This document shows positions 9,156 to 18,934 of a stretch of 30,686 nt of DNA, in pieces. The notes below the pieces were generated by a model that made no database searches, was not told the origin of the DNA, and saw nothing but the letters and a program-made list of their open reading frames with translations. Location: NCBI GenBank assembly GCA_001805695.1, contig MHGT01000019.1, positions 9,555 to 40,240 of the forward strand, in the 5' to 3' direction. Positions within the stretch are counted from its first letter, which is position 1. Each line of letters begins with the position of its first letter. A program made the translations under genes and the position numbers. The stretch is from Omnitrophica WOR_2 bacterium RIFCSPHIGHO2_02_FULL_67_20. GTDB lineage: Bacteria > Omnitrophota > Gorgyraeia > Aquiviventales > Aquiviventaceae.

Positions 9156-9858
9156 AGCCATCGTGCTCCGGCGCTATCCCTTCCGGGAGACCAGCGTCAC
9201 GCTGAGCTGCCTGACGGACGGGTACGGGAAAGTGAAGGGGCTCGTGAAGGGCCTCCGCGCCCAGCCCAACCGGCACCGCAGCGCCATGGAGCCGTGCACG
9301 GTGAACCGCATCGTGTTCTACGACACACGTACCAGCCAGCTCCACCTCGTGAGCCAGTGCGAGCTGCTGGACCCGCTCGAGGGAATCCAACGGGACCTGG
9401 ACACGGCGCGCCTGGCCGCGCTGTGCGTCGAGTTGGTAGATACGGTCGTGCCGCTTGAGGAGCCGCAGCCGGCGACCTACCGGCTCCTGAAGCAGACGCT
9501 GGAGCGCCTAGCACTTGGCGGCGACGAGCCGCAAGCCCTGCGGGCTTACTTCATCGTCCGCCTCTTGCGCCTGGCGGGCTTCCAGCCCCAGCTCGACCAG
9601 TGCACCGGCTGCGGTCAGCCTATCCACACCAGCGGCTATTGGAGCGCTCGAGCGGGCGGGCTCTTATGTCCGTCATGTCTGCACGAAGACCCGAACGCGG
9701 AGCCGGCCCGCCCAGAGCTTCTGGAAGCGCTGGAGACGCTCTCCAAGTCGGACCAGCCGCCCGCGCTGGACGCCGGGCTCCTGCCCGGACTGCGCCAGCG
9801 CCTCGACGCGTTCCTGCACTGGCGATTGGACAAGCCACTGAAGACGCTGACGGCATGA
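9136..9858 (+). CDS. recO: DNA repair protein RecO
   Basis: Recombination mediator that loads RecA in the RecF pathway; 240 aa, normal length. An N-terminal OB fold begins with TAEAIVLRRYPFRETS. A C-terminal zinc-ribbon-like element has Cys156 and Cys159 (CTGC) and Cys178 and Cys181 (CPSC). The start at 9136 is preferred to open frame further upstream because MAIHTAEAIVL is the family start; the upstream 17 codons are heptad tract in another frame. The gene overlaps ybeY by 20 nt, so translation may be coupled. Confidence 0.93.
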   Translation: MAIHTAEAIVLRRYPFRETSVTLSCLTDGYGKVKGLVKGLRAQPNRHRSAMEPCTVNRIVFYDTRTSQLHLVSQCELLDPLEGIQRDLDTARLAALCVELVDTVVPLEEPQPATYRLLKQTLERLALGGDEPQALRAYFIVRLLRLAGFQPQLDQCTGCGQPIHTSGYWSARAGGLLCPSCLHEDPNAEPARPELLEALETLSKSDQPPALDAGLLPGLRQRLDAFLHWRLDKPLKTLTA

Positions 9859-9875
9859 GCAGGCCGAATGGAGAA

Positions 9876-9923
9876 ATTTTGGATTTTGTCCGCCTCCGGC
9901 GGAGAAAATCCAAAATCTAAAAT
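9876..9923. repeat. Compact heptad hairpin, word GATTTTG
   Basis: The 19-nt arms at 9876-9894 and 9898-9916 are complementary with one mismatch, around a 3-nt loop. The words are ATTTTGG, ATTTTGT and then AAAATCC, AAAATCT. It is the tightest inverted tract in the window and shares its word with 15791-15872. It lies between recO and glyQ and could form a strong RNA stem, but has no T-run to mark a terminator. Confidence 0.85.
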
Positions 9924-9929
9924 GCGCTG

Positions 9930-10787
9930 ATGCAGTTTCAACAGTTGATCCGCACCCTCGACACCTTCTGGGAGCAACGAGGGTGCGTCATCGTCCAGCC
10001 CTATGATGTCGAGATGGGCGCCGGGACGTTCCACCCGGCGACCTTCTTCGGTGCCTTGGGCAAACGGCCCTCGCGCGCCGCGTACGTCCAGCCCTCGCGC
10101 CGGCCGACCGACGGCCGCTACGGCCAGAACCCGCTGCGCATGCAGCGCTACTACCAGTACCAGGTCATCCTGAAGCCGACGCCGGACGACGTCCAGAGCC
10201 TCTACCTCGAGAGCCTGCGCGCCTGCGGCCTGAAGCTGGAAGATCATGACCTGCGGTTCGTCCAGGACGACTGGGAATCGCCGACGCTGGGCGCCTGGGG
10301 CCTGGGCTGGGAGGTGTGGATGGACAGCCTCGAAGTCACCCAGTTCACCTACTTCCAGCAGGTGGGCGGTATCGACCTGGATCGCATCTCCTGCGAGATC
10401 ACCTACGGCCTGGAGCGGATCACGATGTTCGCCCAGGGTACCAGCGACGTCTACAAGGTCGCCTACGGGCCGAAGGCCACGTACGGGGATCTGCACCTGG
10501 CCAACGAACGGGAGAGCTCGGCCTACAACTTCGAGCACGCGGACGTCGCGTTCCACCAGGAGCTCTTCGCCAAGCACGAGCAGGACGCGAAGCGGCTGCT
10601 CGAGGCCAAGCTCCTCCTGCCCGCCTACGAGCAGCTCCTGAAGTGCAGCCACACGTTCAACATGCTCGACGCGCGCGGTGCTGTCAGCCAGTCGGACCGG
10701 CCGCGGTTCGTCCTGCGCATCCGCGGCCTGGCCAAGCGGTGCGCGGAGCTCTACCTCGAGCGAGAGCAAACACATGAGAAAAGCTAA
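9930..10787 (+). CDS. glyQ: Glycyl-tRNA synthetase alpha subunit
   Basis: Catalytic subunit of the two-chain (alpha2beta2) bacterial GlyRS, 285 aa, usual length. The characteristic start FQQLIRTLDTFWEQRGC, the block QPYDVEMGAGTFHPATF (about 24-40), PSRRPTDGRYGQNPLRMQ and GWEVWMDSLEVTQFTYFQQ make the assignment secure. It acts in the cytoplasm together with GlyS, whose start codon overlaps the glyQ end by 14 nt. The ATG follows a few bases after the GATTTTG hairpin and lacks a clear Shine-Dalgarno. Confidence 0.97.
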   Translation: MQFQQLIRTLDTFWEQRGCVIVQPYDVEMGAGTFHPATFFGALGKRPSRAAYVQPSRRPTDGRYGQNPLRMQRYYQYQVILKPTPDDVQSLYLESLRACGLKLEDHDLRFVQDDWESPTLGAWGLGWEVWMDSLEVTQFTYFQQVGGIDLDRISCEITYGLERITMFAQGTSDVYKVAYGPKATYGDLHLANERESSAYNFEHADVAFHQELFAKHEQDAKRLLEAKLLLPAYEQLLKCSHTFNMLDARGAVSQSDRPRFVLRIRGLAKRCAELYLEREQTHEKS

Positions 10788-13071
10788 GTCGGCTCGGGGC
10801 TCGGGGCTCGGGGCTCGGGGCAAAAACAAGAAAACTCCGAACTCTGAACTCCGAACTCCGAACAAAACGGCGGACTTGTTATTTGAAATTGGGACGGAAG
10901 AACTTCCGGCCGCCTACCTGCCGGGCCTCATCGAGCAGCTCTCGCGCGAAGCCTCCTCGCTGTTCCAGGCCCAGCACCTGCCGGTGGAACGAATCGAGAG
11001 CTTTGGGACGCCCCGGAGGCTCGTGCTGATCGCCTCCGCACTCGCCGCAACCCAGCGCAAACCCGGGGAAGAGGTCCGCGGTCCATCCAAGCAGGCGTCC
11101 TACGACAAGGCGGGCAAGCCGACCGCCGCCCTGCTCGGCTTCCTGCGCTCGCAGGGCGGCACACTCGGACAGACCAAAATCGTGAAATCGGAGAAGGGCG
11201 AGTACGTCCATCTGGCCAGGCCGCCGAGTTCCACCCCGACCGCCCAGGTCCTGGCAACCCTCCTGCCGCAGCTAGTCGGCCGCCTGCGCGCGCCCAAGAC
11301 GATGCGGTGGGACGAGAGCGGCCTCCGATTCGCCCGCCCCATCCGGTGGCTGCTGGCGCTCTACGGCGAGACACCCATCCGCTGCTCGCTCGGCAGGCTG
11401 ACCGCGGCCCCGGTCACGTGGGTCGGCGGCCCGCTGAACCCGCGCAGCGTGCGCGTCTCCTCGCCCGGCTCCTACCGGATCATGCTGAAGCGCGCCGGCG
11501 TGATCCTGGAGCAGGACGCGCGCCGTGGCGTGATCGAGCAGGAGGTCACCCGCCTGGCGCAGCAGGCGGGCGGAGCGGTAGTACCGGAGACGATCAGCCA
11601 CGGCCTCCTCGAGGAAGTCACCCATCTGGTGGAGCGGCCGGTCCCGCTCGCCGGACGCTTCGACTCCGCCTACCTCAGCCTGCCGCGCGAGGTGCTCCTC
11701 GCGAGCATGGCGAAGCACCAGCGCGTCTTCGCCGTCGAGTCGGGTGGGAACGTCGTCCCGCAGTTCGCCGCGATCCTTGAGGGCTCTCCGCGGAAGCCCA
11801 ATGACGTCCGCAAGGTGATCGAGCGCATCCTCAATGCGCGGCTGGCCGACAGCCTCATGTTCTGGAAGGAGGACCATGCGCGCCTGCCGCTCTTACGGAT
11901 GGCGGAATCGCTGTCCGGTGTGGGCTTCCACGAGAAGCTCGGCTCGATGGCGGAGAAGTCGGTGCGCCTCCGGGCGCTCGCCGAGCCGCTGGCCGAGGCG
12001 TGGAAGCTGACCGACGAGGAGTGCGGGCACCTGCGCAAGGCCTGCCAGCTGGCGAAGGCCGACCTGGTGAGCGCGATGGTGAAGGAGTTCCCGACCCTGC
12101 AGGGCGTGGTGGGGAAGTACTACGCGAAGGACTCCAACGAGCCGGCGGCGGTGGCCGAGGCGATCGAGGAGCACTACCTGCCCGCCCCGCACCCTGGTGG
12201 CGCGGGGCCGCCCCGGCTGCCGCGCACGCTCATCGGCTCGGCCCTCGCCATCGTGGACAAGTACGACACGCTCAGCAGCTACTTCGGCCTGGGCATCATG
12301 CCCAGCGGCGACCAGGACCCCTTCGGCCTGCGCCGGGCCGCACAAGGGATTGTCGAGGTGGCCTGGGCGATTCATCGGGCGCTGCCGCTGGACCAGCTAT
12401 GGCGAACCCGGGTTTCGATGGAACCGTTCCGTTCCGCGGCCTCCAAAGACGCCGCCGGCTCCGGCCACCGCATCCACCGCTACCTGCTGGAGCGGCTCTA
12501 CACCTTCGCCTGGCCGCCCCGCCCCCCCGGCCCGCCGTCCGCTGCACAGACCGGGGCGGGCGACGAGCCCAGCGGGCGAGGCGGGGAGCCGGCGCCGGAG
12601 TCCGACTGCATCGACGCGGTCCTCGCCAGCCCGTGCGACAACCTCATCGACGCGATGGACCGCATCGTGAGCCTCCAGCAATTGGCCGGCCATCCCGGCC
12701 TGCGCAAGGCGGCCAAGGTCATCGAGCGCACCCGCAACATCCTCAGAGGCGCGCCGCTGCGCCAGCCGCAGGTGGACCCGGCGCGCCTGGCCGAGCCGCC
12801 CGAGCGGAAGCTGTGGGACGTGTACGCCTCGAACCACGAACGCGTGGCCCGGCTGGCCGCGGAGCAGTCCTATGGGGAAGCCACGACGCTCTTCGGCGAG
12901 CTCTTCTTCGAGCCGCTGCACGAGTTCTTCGACCGGGTGCTCGTGAACGTCCCCGACGAGCCGCTCCAGCAGAACCGGCTCGCCTTGATGCAGGCAATCC
13001 ATACGTTGTATACTGAGCGCATTGCCGACCTCTCGAAACTCACCCTGCTGCAACGCGAGGAGACCCCCTGA
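10774..13071 (+). CDS. glyS: Glycyl-tRNA synthetase beta subunit
   Basis: tRNA-binding subunit of GlyRS, 765 aa against about 690 for most homologues. The family start DLLFEIGTEELPA appears only at residue 35. Residues 1-34 are encoded by two heptad tracts (10790-10863) and read as Gly/Ser/Arg and Pro/Asn/Arg-rich sequence. No ATG or GTG lies between the tracts and the conserved core (a TTG does), so the tail is probably translated. Other landmarks are the TEPRRL-like GTPRRLVLIAS, the block FWKEDHA, and GLGIMPSGDQDPFGLRRA near 507-524. Two more inserts are Pro/Gly-rich: near 470-480, and a longer one near 580-607 before CIDAVLASP. Both sit on GC-rich palindromes. ppdK begins 1 nt after the stop. 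Confidence 0.95.
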   Translation: MRKAKSARGSGLGARGKNKKTPNSELRTPNKTADLLFEIGTEELPAAYLPGLIEQLSREASSLFQAQHLPVERIESFGTPRRLVLIASALAATQRKPGEEVRGPSKQASYDKAGKPTAALLGFLRSQGGTLGQTKIVKSEKGEYVHLARPPSSTPTAQVLATLLPQLVGRLRAPKTMRWDESGLRFARPIRWLLALYGETPIRCSLGRLTAAPVTWVGGPLNPRSVRVSSPGSYRIMLKRAGVILEQDARRGVIEQEVTRLAQQAGGAVVPETISHGLLEEVTHLVERPVPLAGRFDSAYLSLPREVLLASMAKHQRVFAVESGGNVVPQFAAILEGSPRKPNDVRKVIERILNARLADSLMFWKEDHARLPLLRMAESLSGVGFHEKLGSMAEKSVRLRALAEPLAEAWKLTDEECGHLRKACQLAKADLVSAMVKEFPTLQGVVGKYYAKDSNEPAAVAEAIEEHYLPAPHPGGAGPPRLPRTLIGSALAIVDKYDTLSSYFGLGIMPSGDQDPFGLRRAAQGIVEVAWAIHRALPLDQLWRTRVSMEPFRSAASKDAAGSGHRIHRYLLERLYTFAWPPRPPGPPSAAQTGAGDEPSGRGGEPAPESDCIDAVLASPCDNLIDAMDRIVSLQQLAGHPGLRKAAKVIERTRNILRGAPLRQPQVDPARLAEPPERKLWDVYASNHERVARLAAEQSYGEATTLFGELFFEPLHEFFDRVLVNVPDEPLQQNRLALMQAIHTLYTERIADLSKLTLLQREETP
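10790..10863. repeat. Two head-to-tail heptad tracts, words CTCGGGG then AACTCCG
   Basis: 10790-10821 is CTCGGGG repeated four times. After a short A-rich spacer, 10834-10863 is AACTCCG, AACTCTG, AACTCCG, AACTCCG, AAC. Here the word changes between the two parts and they are not complementary, unlike most other loci. Both parts are within the 5' end of glyS. Confidence 0.87.
12184..12208. repeat. GC-rich palindrome inside glyS (first)
   Basis: GCCCCGCACC (12184-12193) pairs with GGCGCGGGGC (12199-12208) with one mismatch around a 5-nt loop. It encodes part of a Pro/Gly-rich stretch (APHPGGAGPP) after HYLP, where GlyS proteins usually have a short loop. Confidence 0.45.
12513..12588. repeat. 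GC-rich palindromic insert inside glyS (second)
   Basis: A C-rich left half (from CCGCCCCGCC) and a G-rich right half (to GAGGCGGGGA) are roughly complementary. It codes about 26 low-complexity residues (PPRPPGPPSAAQTGAGDEPS and beyond) between FAW and CIDAVLASP, which homologues join by a few residues. The frame is kept. Confidence 0.55.
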
Positions 13072-13072
13072 C

Positions 13073-15790
<2,718 letters not shown>

Positions 15791-15872
15791 GATTTTGGAT
15801 TTTAGATTTCGGATTTTGGATTAAGATGGTTGGTCCTCGCCAATCCAAAATCGAAAATCTAAAATCTAAAAT
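15791..15872. repeat. Inverted heptad tract, word GATTTTG
   Basis: The left arm 15791-15822 is GATTTTG, GATTTTA, GATTTCG, GATTTTG, GATT. The right arm 15842-15872 is the reverse complement of the same words (AATCCAA, AATCGAA, AATCTAA). The loop is 19 nt. It starts right after the ppdK stop and is strongly AT-rich against a GC-rich background. Confidence 0.9.
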
Positions 15873-15896
15873 GGCGTCATTTCCTCTCCCGCCACG

Positions 15897-16835
15897 ATGA
15901 GCGATCCCATTCGCTCGTATCTTAAAGACATCAAAGAGATCCCGCTCCTGACCGCCCAGGAGGAGATCGACCTCGCCAGACGCATCCGCAAGGGCGACTT
16001 GAAGGCCAAGCGGCAGATGACGCTCTCCAACCTGCGCCTGGTCATCAACATCGCCAAGCGCTACTCGCACCTCGGCGTGCCGCTGCTGGACCTCATCGAG
16101 GAAGGCAACCTCGGGCTGATGAAGGGGGTCATCAGGTACAATCCCGCGAAGGGCTACCGGTTCTCCACCTACGGCGCCTGGTGGATCCGCCAGTACATCA
16201 CCCGCGCCATCGCCAACCAGGGCAAGACGGTCCGCATCCCGGTCTACATGACGGAGCTGCTCTCCAAGTTCAAGCGCATCACCGAAGAGCTCTCGCAGAA
16301 GCTGGGCCGCCGACCGACCGTGACCGAGCTGGCCAAGCGCATGCGGCTGCCGGTCGAGCGCATCGAGCGGCTCCAGGAGCTGGTCACCTCCTCCCAGACG
16401 ACCTCGCTCGAGACGCCGGTCGGGGAAGAGGGCGAGACCGAGATGATCGACCTCCTGCAGGACGAAACGATACCCAGCCCGCAGGAGGACATCACCCGCT
16501 TCCTCCAGCACGAGCGCATCGCCGCACTGCTGCTGAAGATGAACGAGCGCGAGCGCCGGGTGCTCACCCTGCGCTACGGGCTGGACGATGGCATCAGCCG
16601 CACGCTGGGAGAGACGGCCAAGTTCTTCAGCATCACCCGCGAGCGGGTGCGGCAGATCGAAGCCGTCGCCATGCGAAAACTCCGCGTCCTCATCGCCTCG
16701 GAGGATACTCCGAACGCCGGCCAACCGCAGGCGCCGGCGCCGGCCTCCTCCTCATCGGCGCCTCGCGCGCGCGCGGCGACCCGCGCCAAGCGTGTCAAGG
16801 CACGCGCCGGACGTGCCAGGCGCAACCACCGCTGA
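15897..16835 (+). CDS. RpoD-like sigma factor lacking region 1.1, with a basic tail
   Basis: Sigma70-family factor of 312 aa that directs RNA polymerase to promoters. Region 1.2 starts the protein (DPIRSYLKDIKEIPLLTAQEE). Region 2 spans about 43-110 with NLRLVINIAKRY, DLIEEGNLGLMKGV and the -10-melting block FSTYGAWWIRQYITRAIA. Region 3 follows with TVTELAKRM. Region 4.2 is the helix-turn-helix near 236-265 (TLGETAKFFSITRERVRQIE). It lacks region 1.1 and the non-conserved insert of housekeeping RpoD. It is either a group 2 (RpoS/SigB-like role) factor or the principal factor of a lineage with a compact RpoD. The last 43 residues are Pro/Ala/Ser then Arg/Lys/Ala-rich, like a histone H1 tail, and are not part of the family. 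Confidence 0.92.
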   Translation: MSDPIRSYLKDIKEIPLLTAQEEIDLARRIRKGDLKAKRQMTLSNLRLVINIAKRYSHLGVPLLDLIEEGNLGLMKGVIRYNPAKGYRFSTYGAWWIRQYITRAIANQGKTVRIPVYMTELLSKFKRITEELSQKLGRRPTVTELAKRMRLPVERIERLQELVTSSQTTSLETPVGEEGETEMIDLLQDETIPSPQEDITRFLQHERIAALLLKMNERERRVLTLRYGLDDGISRTLGETAKFFSITRERVRQIEAVAMRKLRVLIASEDTPNAGQPQAPAPASSSSAPRARAATRAKRVKARAGRARRNHR

Positions 16836-16850
16836 TTCTTCTGATTCTTC

Positions 16851-16902
16851 GGGGTAACCGGTTGCCAGTAACCAGAAACCAGAAGCTGCCGGTTACCGGT
16901 TA
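16851..16902. repeat. Heptad tract, words GGTTACC / AGAAACC
   Basis: Words in register: GGTAACC, GGTTGCC, AGTAACC, AGAAACC, then GGTTACC, GGTTAGC. GGTAACC is itself palindromic, so the direct and inverted repeats coincide. It lies between the sigma factor gene and the tRNA. The preceding bases (TTCTTCTGATTCTTC) are also repetitive. Confidence 0.75.
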
Positions 16903-16912
16903 GCGGAACGAT

Positions 16913-16987
16913 GCGGCTGTAGCTCAAACTGGATAGAGCGGGGGCGTCCTAAGCCCTGCGTTGCAGGTTCGACTCCTGCCAGCCGCA
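16913..16987 (+). tRNA. tRNA-Arg (anticodon CCU)
   Basis: A full cloverleaf of 75 nt. The acceptor stem GCGGCTG pairs perfectly with CAGCCGC (16980-16986), followed by discriminator A. The D stem is GCTC/GAGC. The anticodon stem GGGGC/GCCCT encloses the loop GTCCTAA with anticodon CCT, reading AGG. The T stem GCAGG/CCTGC encloses TTCGACT. The CCA end is not encoded, since the next bases are CTC. Confidence 0.96.
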
Positions 16988-17062
16988 CTCTTTTCGTCCA
17001 CCAAAGTCCGACAAAACCCCTTAAAACCGCTTAGAGGAGCTCACAACTTGAGTAAAAAATGC

Positions 17063-17091
17063 TTGACAACCACAGCCTAACTCCCTATAGT
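17063..17091 (+). promoter_or_regulatory. Strong sigma70 promoter of the porin gene
   Basis: TTGACA at 17063-17068, a 17-nt spacer and TATAGT at 17086-17091. It is the best promoter in the window. Transcription would begin near 17098, leaving a leader of about 170 nt before the porin ATG. The 432-nt sigma factor-porin gap holds a heptad tract, the tRNA, this promoter and the leader, and no other gene that I can support. Confidence 0.85.
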
Positions 17092-17097
17092 GAGCGC

Positions 17098-17267
17098 AAC
17101 TTCTGAAAGGAGGTGTGCTCGGACTCCCGGGGAAGGGGAGGAAACGCGGAGCAAGCAGTTCCTTTCATCACTGGAGCAGTCTGAGGACACGTGTGAAGCG
17201 CATGAGCGCAGAGTGGCAAGGCACGGAAGGCATGGGAAGTGGGGACTCACAACAAGGAGGTTCGACG
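17098..17267 (+). promoter_or_regulatory. Long 5' leader of the porin mRNA
   Basis: About 170 nt between the predicted start site and the porin ATG. It contains a second strong Shine-Dalgarno-like AAAGGAGG at 17106-17113, far from the real start. GAAAGGA (17105-17111) is complementary to TCCTTTC (17160-17166), so this site could be folded away. AAGGAGG at 17254-17260 is the site that serves the porin. A regulatory role is inferred only from length and these elements. Confidence 0.4.
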
Positions 17268-18767
17268 ATGGTGAAGGCTACGCTTCGTAGCGCAGTCCTT
17301 CTTGGCATCGCGGCCATCGGGGTGCTGGCGGCCGGCATGCCCAGCTTTGCGGAAGTGCAGAACGTCAAGGTCGGGGGGGACATCACGGTCAGAGCGTTCC
17401 ACCGCGAGAACCTGGACTTGCACGCCCAATCCGGTGCTGGCGCGACCGGCGGCGGCGTCGGCGCCGTCAACGCCACGCAGGGCCAGCTCGATGGGGACAA
17501 TTTCCTCATGAGCACGGTGGGGATCAACGTGGGCGCGGACCTCACCGAGAACATCTCCGCGTTCATCCGAATCGCCAACGAGCGGGACTGGAACCAGACG
17601 GCGAACACCGCGGCGGGCGACTTCGACATCAGCCAGGCGTACGTCGCGTTCAAGGAGCTGTTTTACTCGCCGCTCACCGTCAGCATCGGCCAGCAGCCCA
17701 TCGTTTGGGGCCGCGGGTTCGTGCTCGGCAGCAACCTCCTTCCGGGCACTCTGCTCGGCGGGGCGGATGACCGGAACGCCTCGATCAACGCGAACGAGTA
17801 CACCGACTTCACCGCGTTCGACGCGATCCGGGCGACGATCGATCTCTCCAGCTTCACGGGCAATGTGCCGCTCACGGCGGACTACGTGTACATCAAGCTG
17901 GATGAAACGCTGGTCGGTGAGGACGACGACCAGACGGCGCAGGGCCTCAACTTCAGCACCAAGTTCGACATGGGTGAGGCGGAGGCGTACTACCTGAGCC
18001 AGAACGACGAGAGCCCGGTTGGCAACGGCGGGGCCGAAGACGGCCGGATCCACACCCTCGGCCTCCGCAGCAGCGCAAAGCCGGTCGAGGGCGCCTACCT
18101 GTACGGCGAGCTCGCCTACCAGTGGGGCAACCGGGTGACCGACCTGGAGGGCGTTCAGGCTTCCGGCGGCGGCCACGCAGCTTGGGCGGCGAACCTCGGG
18201 GCGGAGTACACGCTGACCGGGGTGGCGATGAACCCGATGTTCGGCGCCGAGTGGCGGTTCTACTCCGGCAATGAGTGCAGCGACACCGGTGGCAATGCCG
18301 TGAACGGTGCGTGTGCCGGCTGGCAGGCAATCGCCCCGGGCTACTTCCGGACGGCGATCCGCGAATTCCAGACCCGTCGGAGCGTCACGGGATTCTACGC
18401 GACCCAGCAAAACGGCGTCACGTCGGGCCAGACGAACCAGCATGAGTTGGGGCTGTACACGGGCTTCAATCCGCTGGAGGACCTGCGCGTGGGCTCGCGG
18501 CTGTCCTGGTTCATCCTGCCGGTCGGGGCCGTCCCGCCGACCTCCCCAGCCGGGGTGGGAGGCAATCGCAACAGCTTCATCGGCACCGAGTGGGACACGC
18601 AGTTCACCTACGACTACACGGACGACGTCCAGTTCGGCTTCCTGTACGCGCTCTTCCTGCCGGGCAACGTCTTCCGTGATGCTGGCGGCATCGCCGGCAC
18701 GGCAGCTGCGATCGGCGGTGATGCGACCGCGCAGCAACTGGTCACCACGGTCAGCGTGAAGTTCTAA
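17268..18767 (+). CDS. Outer-membrane beta-barrel porin
   Basis: Predicted outer-membrane channel, 499 aa. A signal peptide (LLGIAAIGVLAAGMPSFAE, cleavage after about residue 29) leads into alternating amphipathic strands (VKVGGDITVRAFHREN; GINVGADLTENISAFIRI; QFTYDYTDDVQFGFLYALF). The protein ends in Phe (TTVSVKF), as barrel proteins recognised by BamA do. Gly/Asn/Asp-rich loops separate the strands. It resembles alginate-export-type or general porins of uncultured Gram-negative bacteria, but the substrate is unknown. AAGGAGG seven bases before ATG 17268 fixes the start; longer in-frame starts upstream lack the signal peptide context. It has its own strong promoter and a strong terminator, so it is a highly expressed single-gene unit. 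Confidence 0.85.
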   Translation: MVKATLRSAVLLGIAAIGVLAAGMPSFAEVQNVKVGGDITVRAFHRENLDLHAQSGAGATGGGVGAVNATQGQLDGDNFLMSTVGINVGADLTENISAFIRIANERDWNQTANTAAGDFDISQAYVAFKELFYSPLTVSIGQQPIVWGRGFVLGSNLLPGTLLGGADDRNASINANEYTDFTAFDAIRATIDLSSFTGNVPLTADYVYIKLDETLVGEDDDQTAQGLNFSTKFDMGEAEAYYLSQNDESPVGNGGAEDGRIHTLGLRSSAKPVEGAYLYGELAYQWGNRVTDLEGVQASGGGHAAWAANLGAEYTLTGVAMNPMFGAEWRFYSGNECSDTGGNAVNGACAGWQAIAPGYFRTAIREFQTRRSVTGFYATQQNGVTSGQTNQHELGLYTGFNPLEDLRVGSRLSWFILPVGAVPPTSPAGVGGNRNSFIGTEWDTQFTYDYTDDVQFGFLYALFLPGNVFRDAGGIAGTAAAIGGDATAQQLVTTVSVKF

Positions 18768-18796
18768 GCACGCGCCGGCGCAGTAAGAATTGACAG

Positions 18797-18832
18797 CGCC
18801 CCCTGCTTCGCAAGAGGCAGGGGGCGTTTTTT
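18797..18832 (+). terminator. Rho-independent terminator of the porin gene
   Basis: A 13-bp stem (18797-18809 with 18814-18826; core CGCCCCCTGC) closed by a GCAA tetraloop and followed by six T at 827-832. It lies 30 nt after the porin stop. Confidence 0.95.
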
Positions 18833-18835
18833 AAC

Positions 18836-18922
18836 CGTTAGGCCCGTTATGCCGGTTGGGCCCGTTATGCCCGTTGCGGAGCCAGCCGACCAACGGGCTC
18901 AACGGGCAAAACGGGCCAACGT
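18836..18922. repeat. Inverted nonad tract, word GTTAGGCCC / GTTATGCCC
   Basis: Left arm: GTTAGGCCC, GTTATGCCG, GTTGGGCCC, GTTATGCCC, GTT. Right arm (18895-18920): AACGGGCTC, AACGGGCAA, AACGGGCC, AACG. It is the second locus of the family seen at 7539-7633. It lies between the porin terminator and the GH57 start. Confidence 0.87.
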
Positions 18923-18934
18923 GCAAACGAACGA

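Noticed and set aside
9876..9916. Rho-independent terminator after recO
   Set aside because: The stem is strong but is followed by CTAAAATG rather than a T-run, and the arms are AT-rich heptads rather than a GC stem.
17115..17267. Earlier in-frame GTG start for the porin, just after AAAGGAGG
   Set aside because: The GTG is only 1 nt from the ribosome-binding-like sequence. It would add 51 charged residues before a good signal peptide, whereas ATG 17268 has its own well-spaced site.
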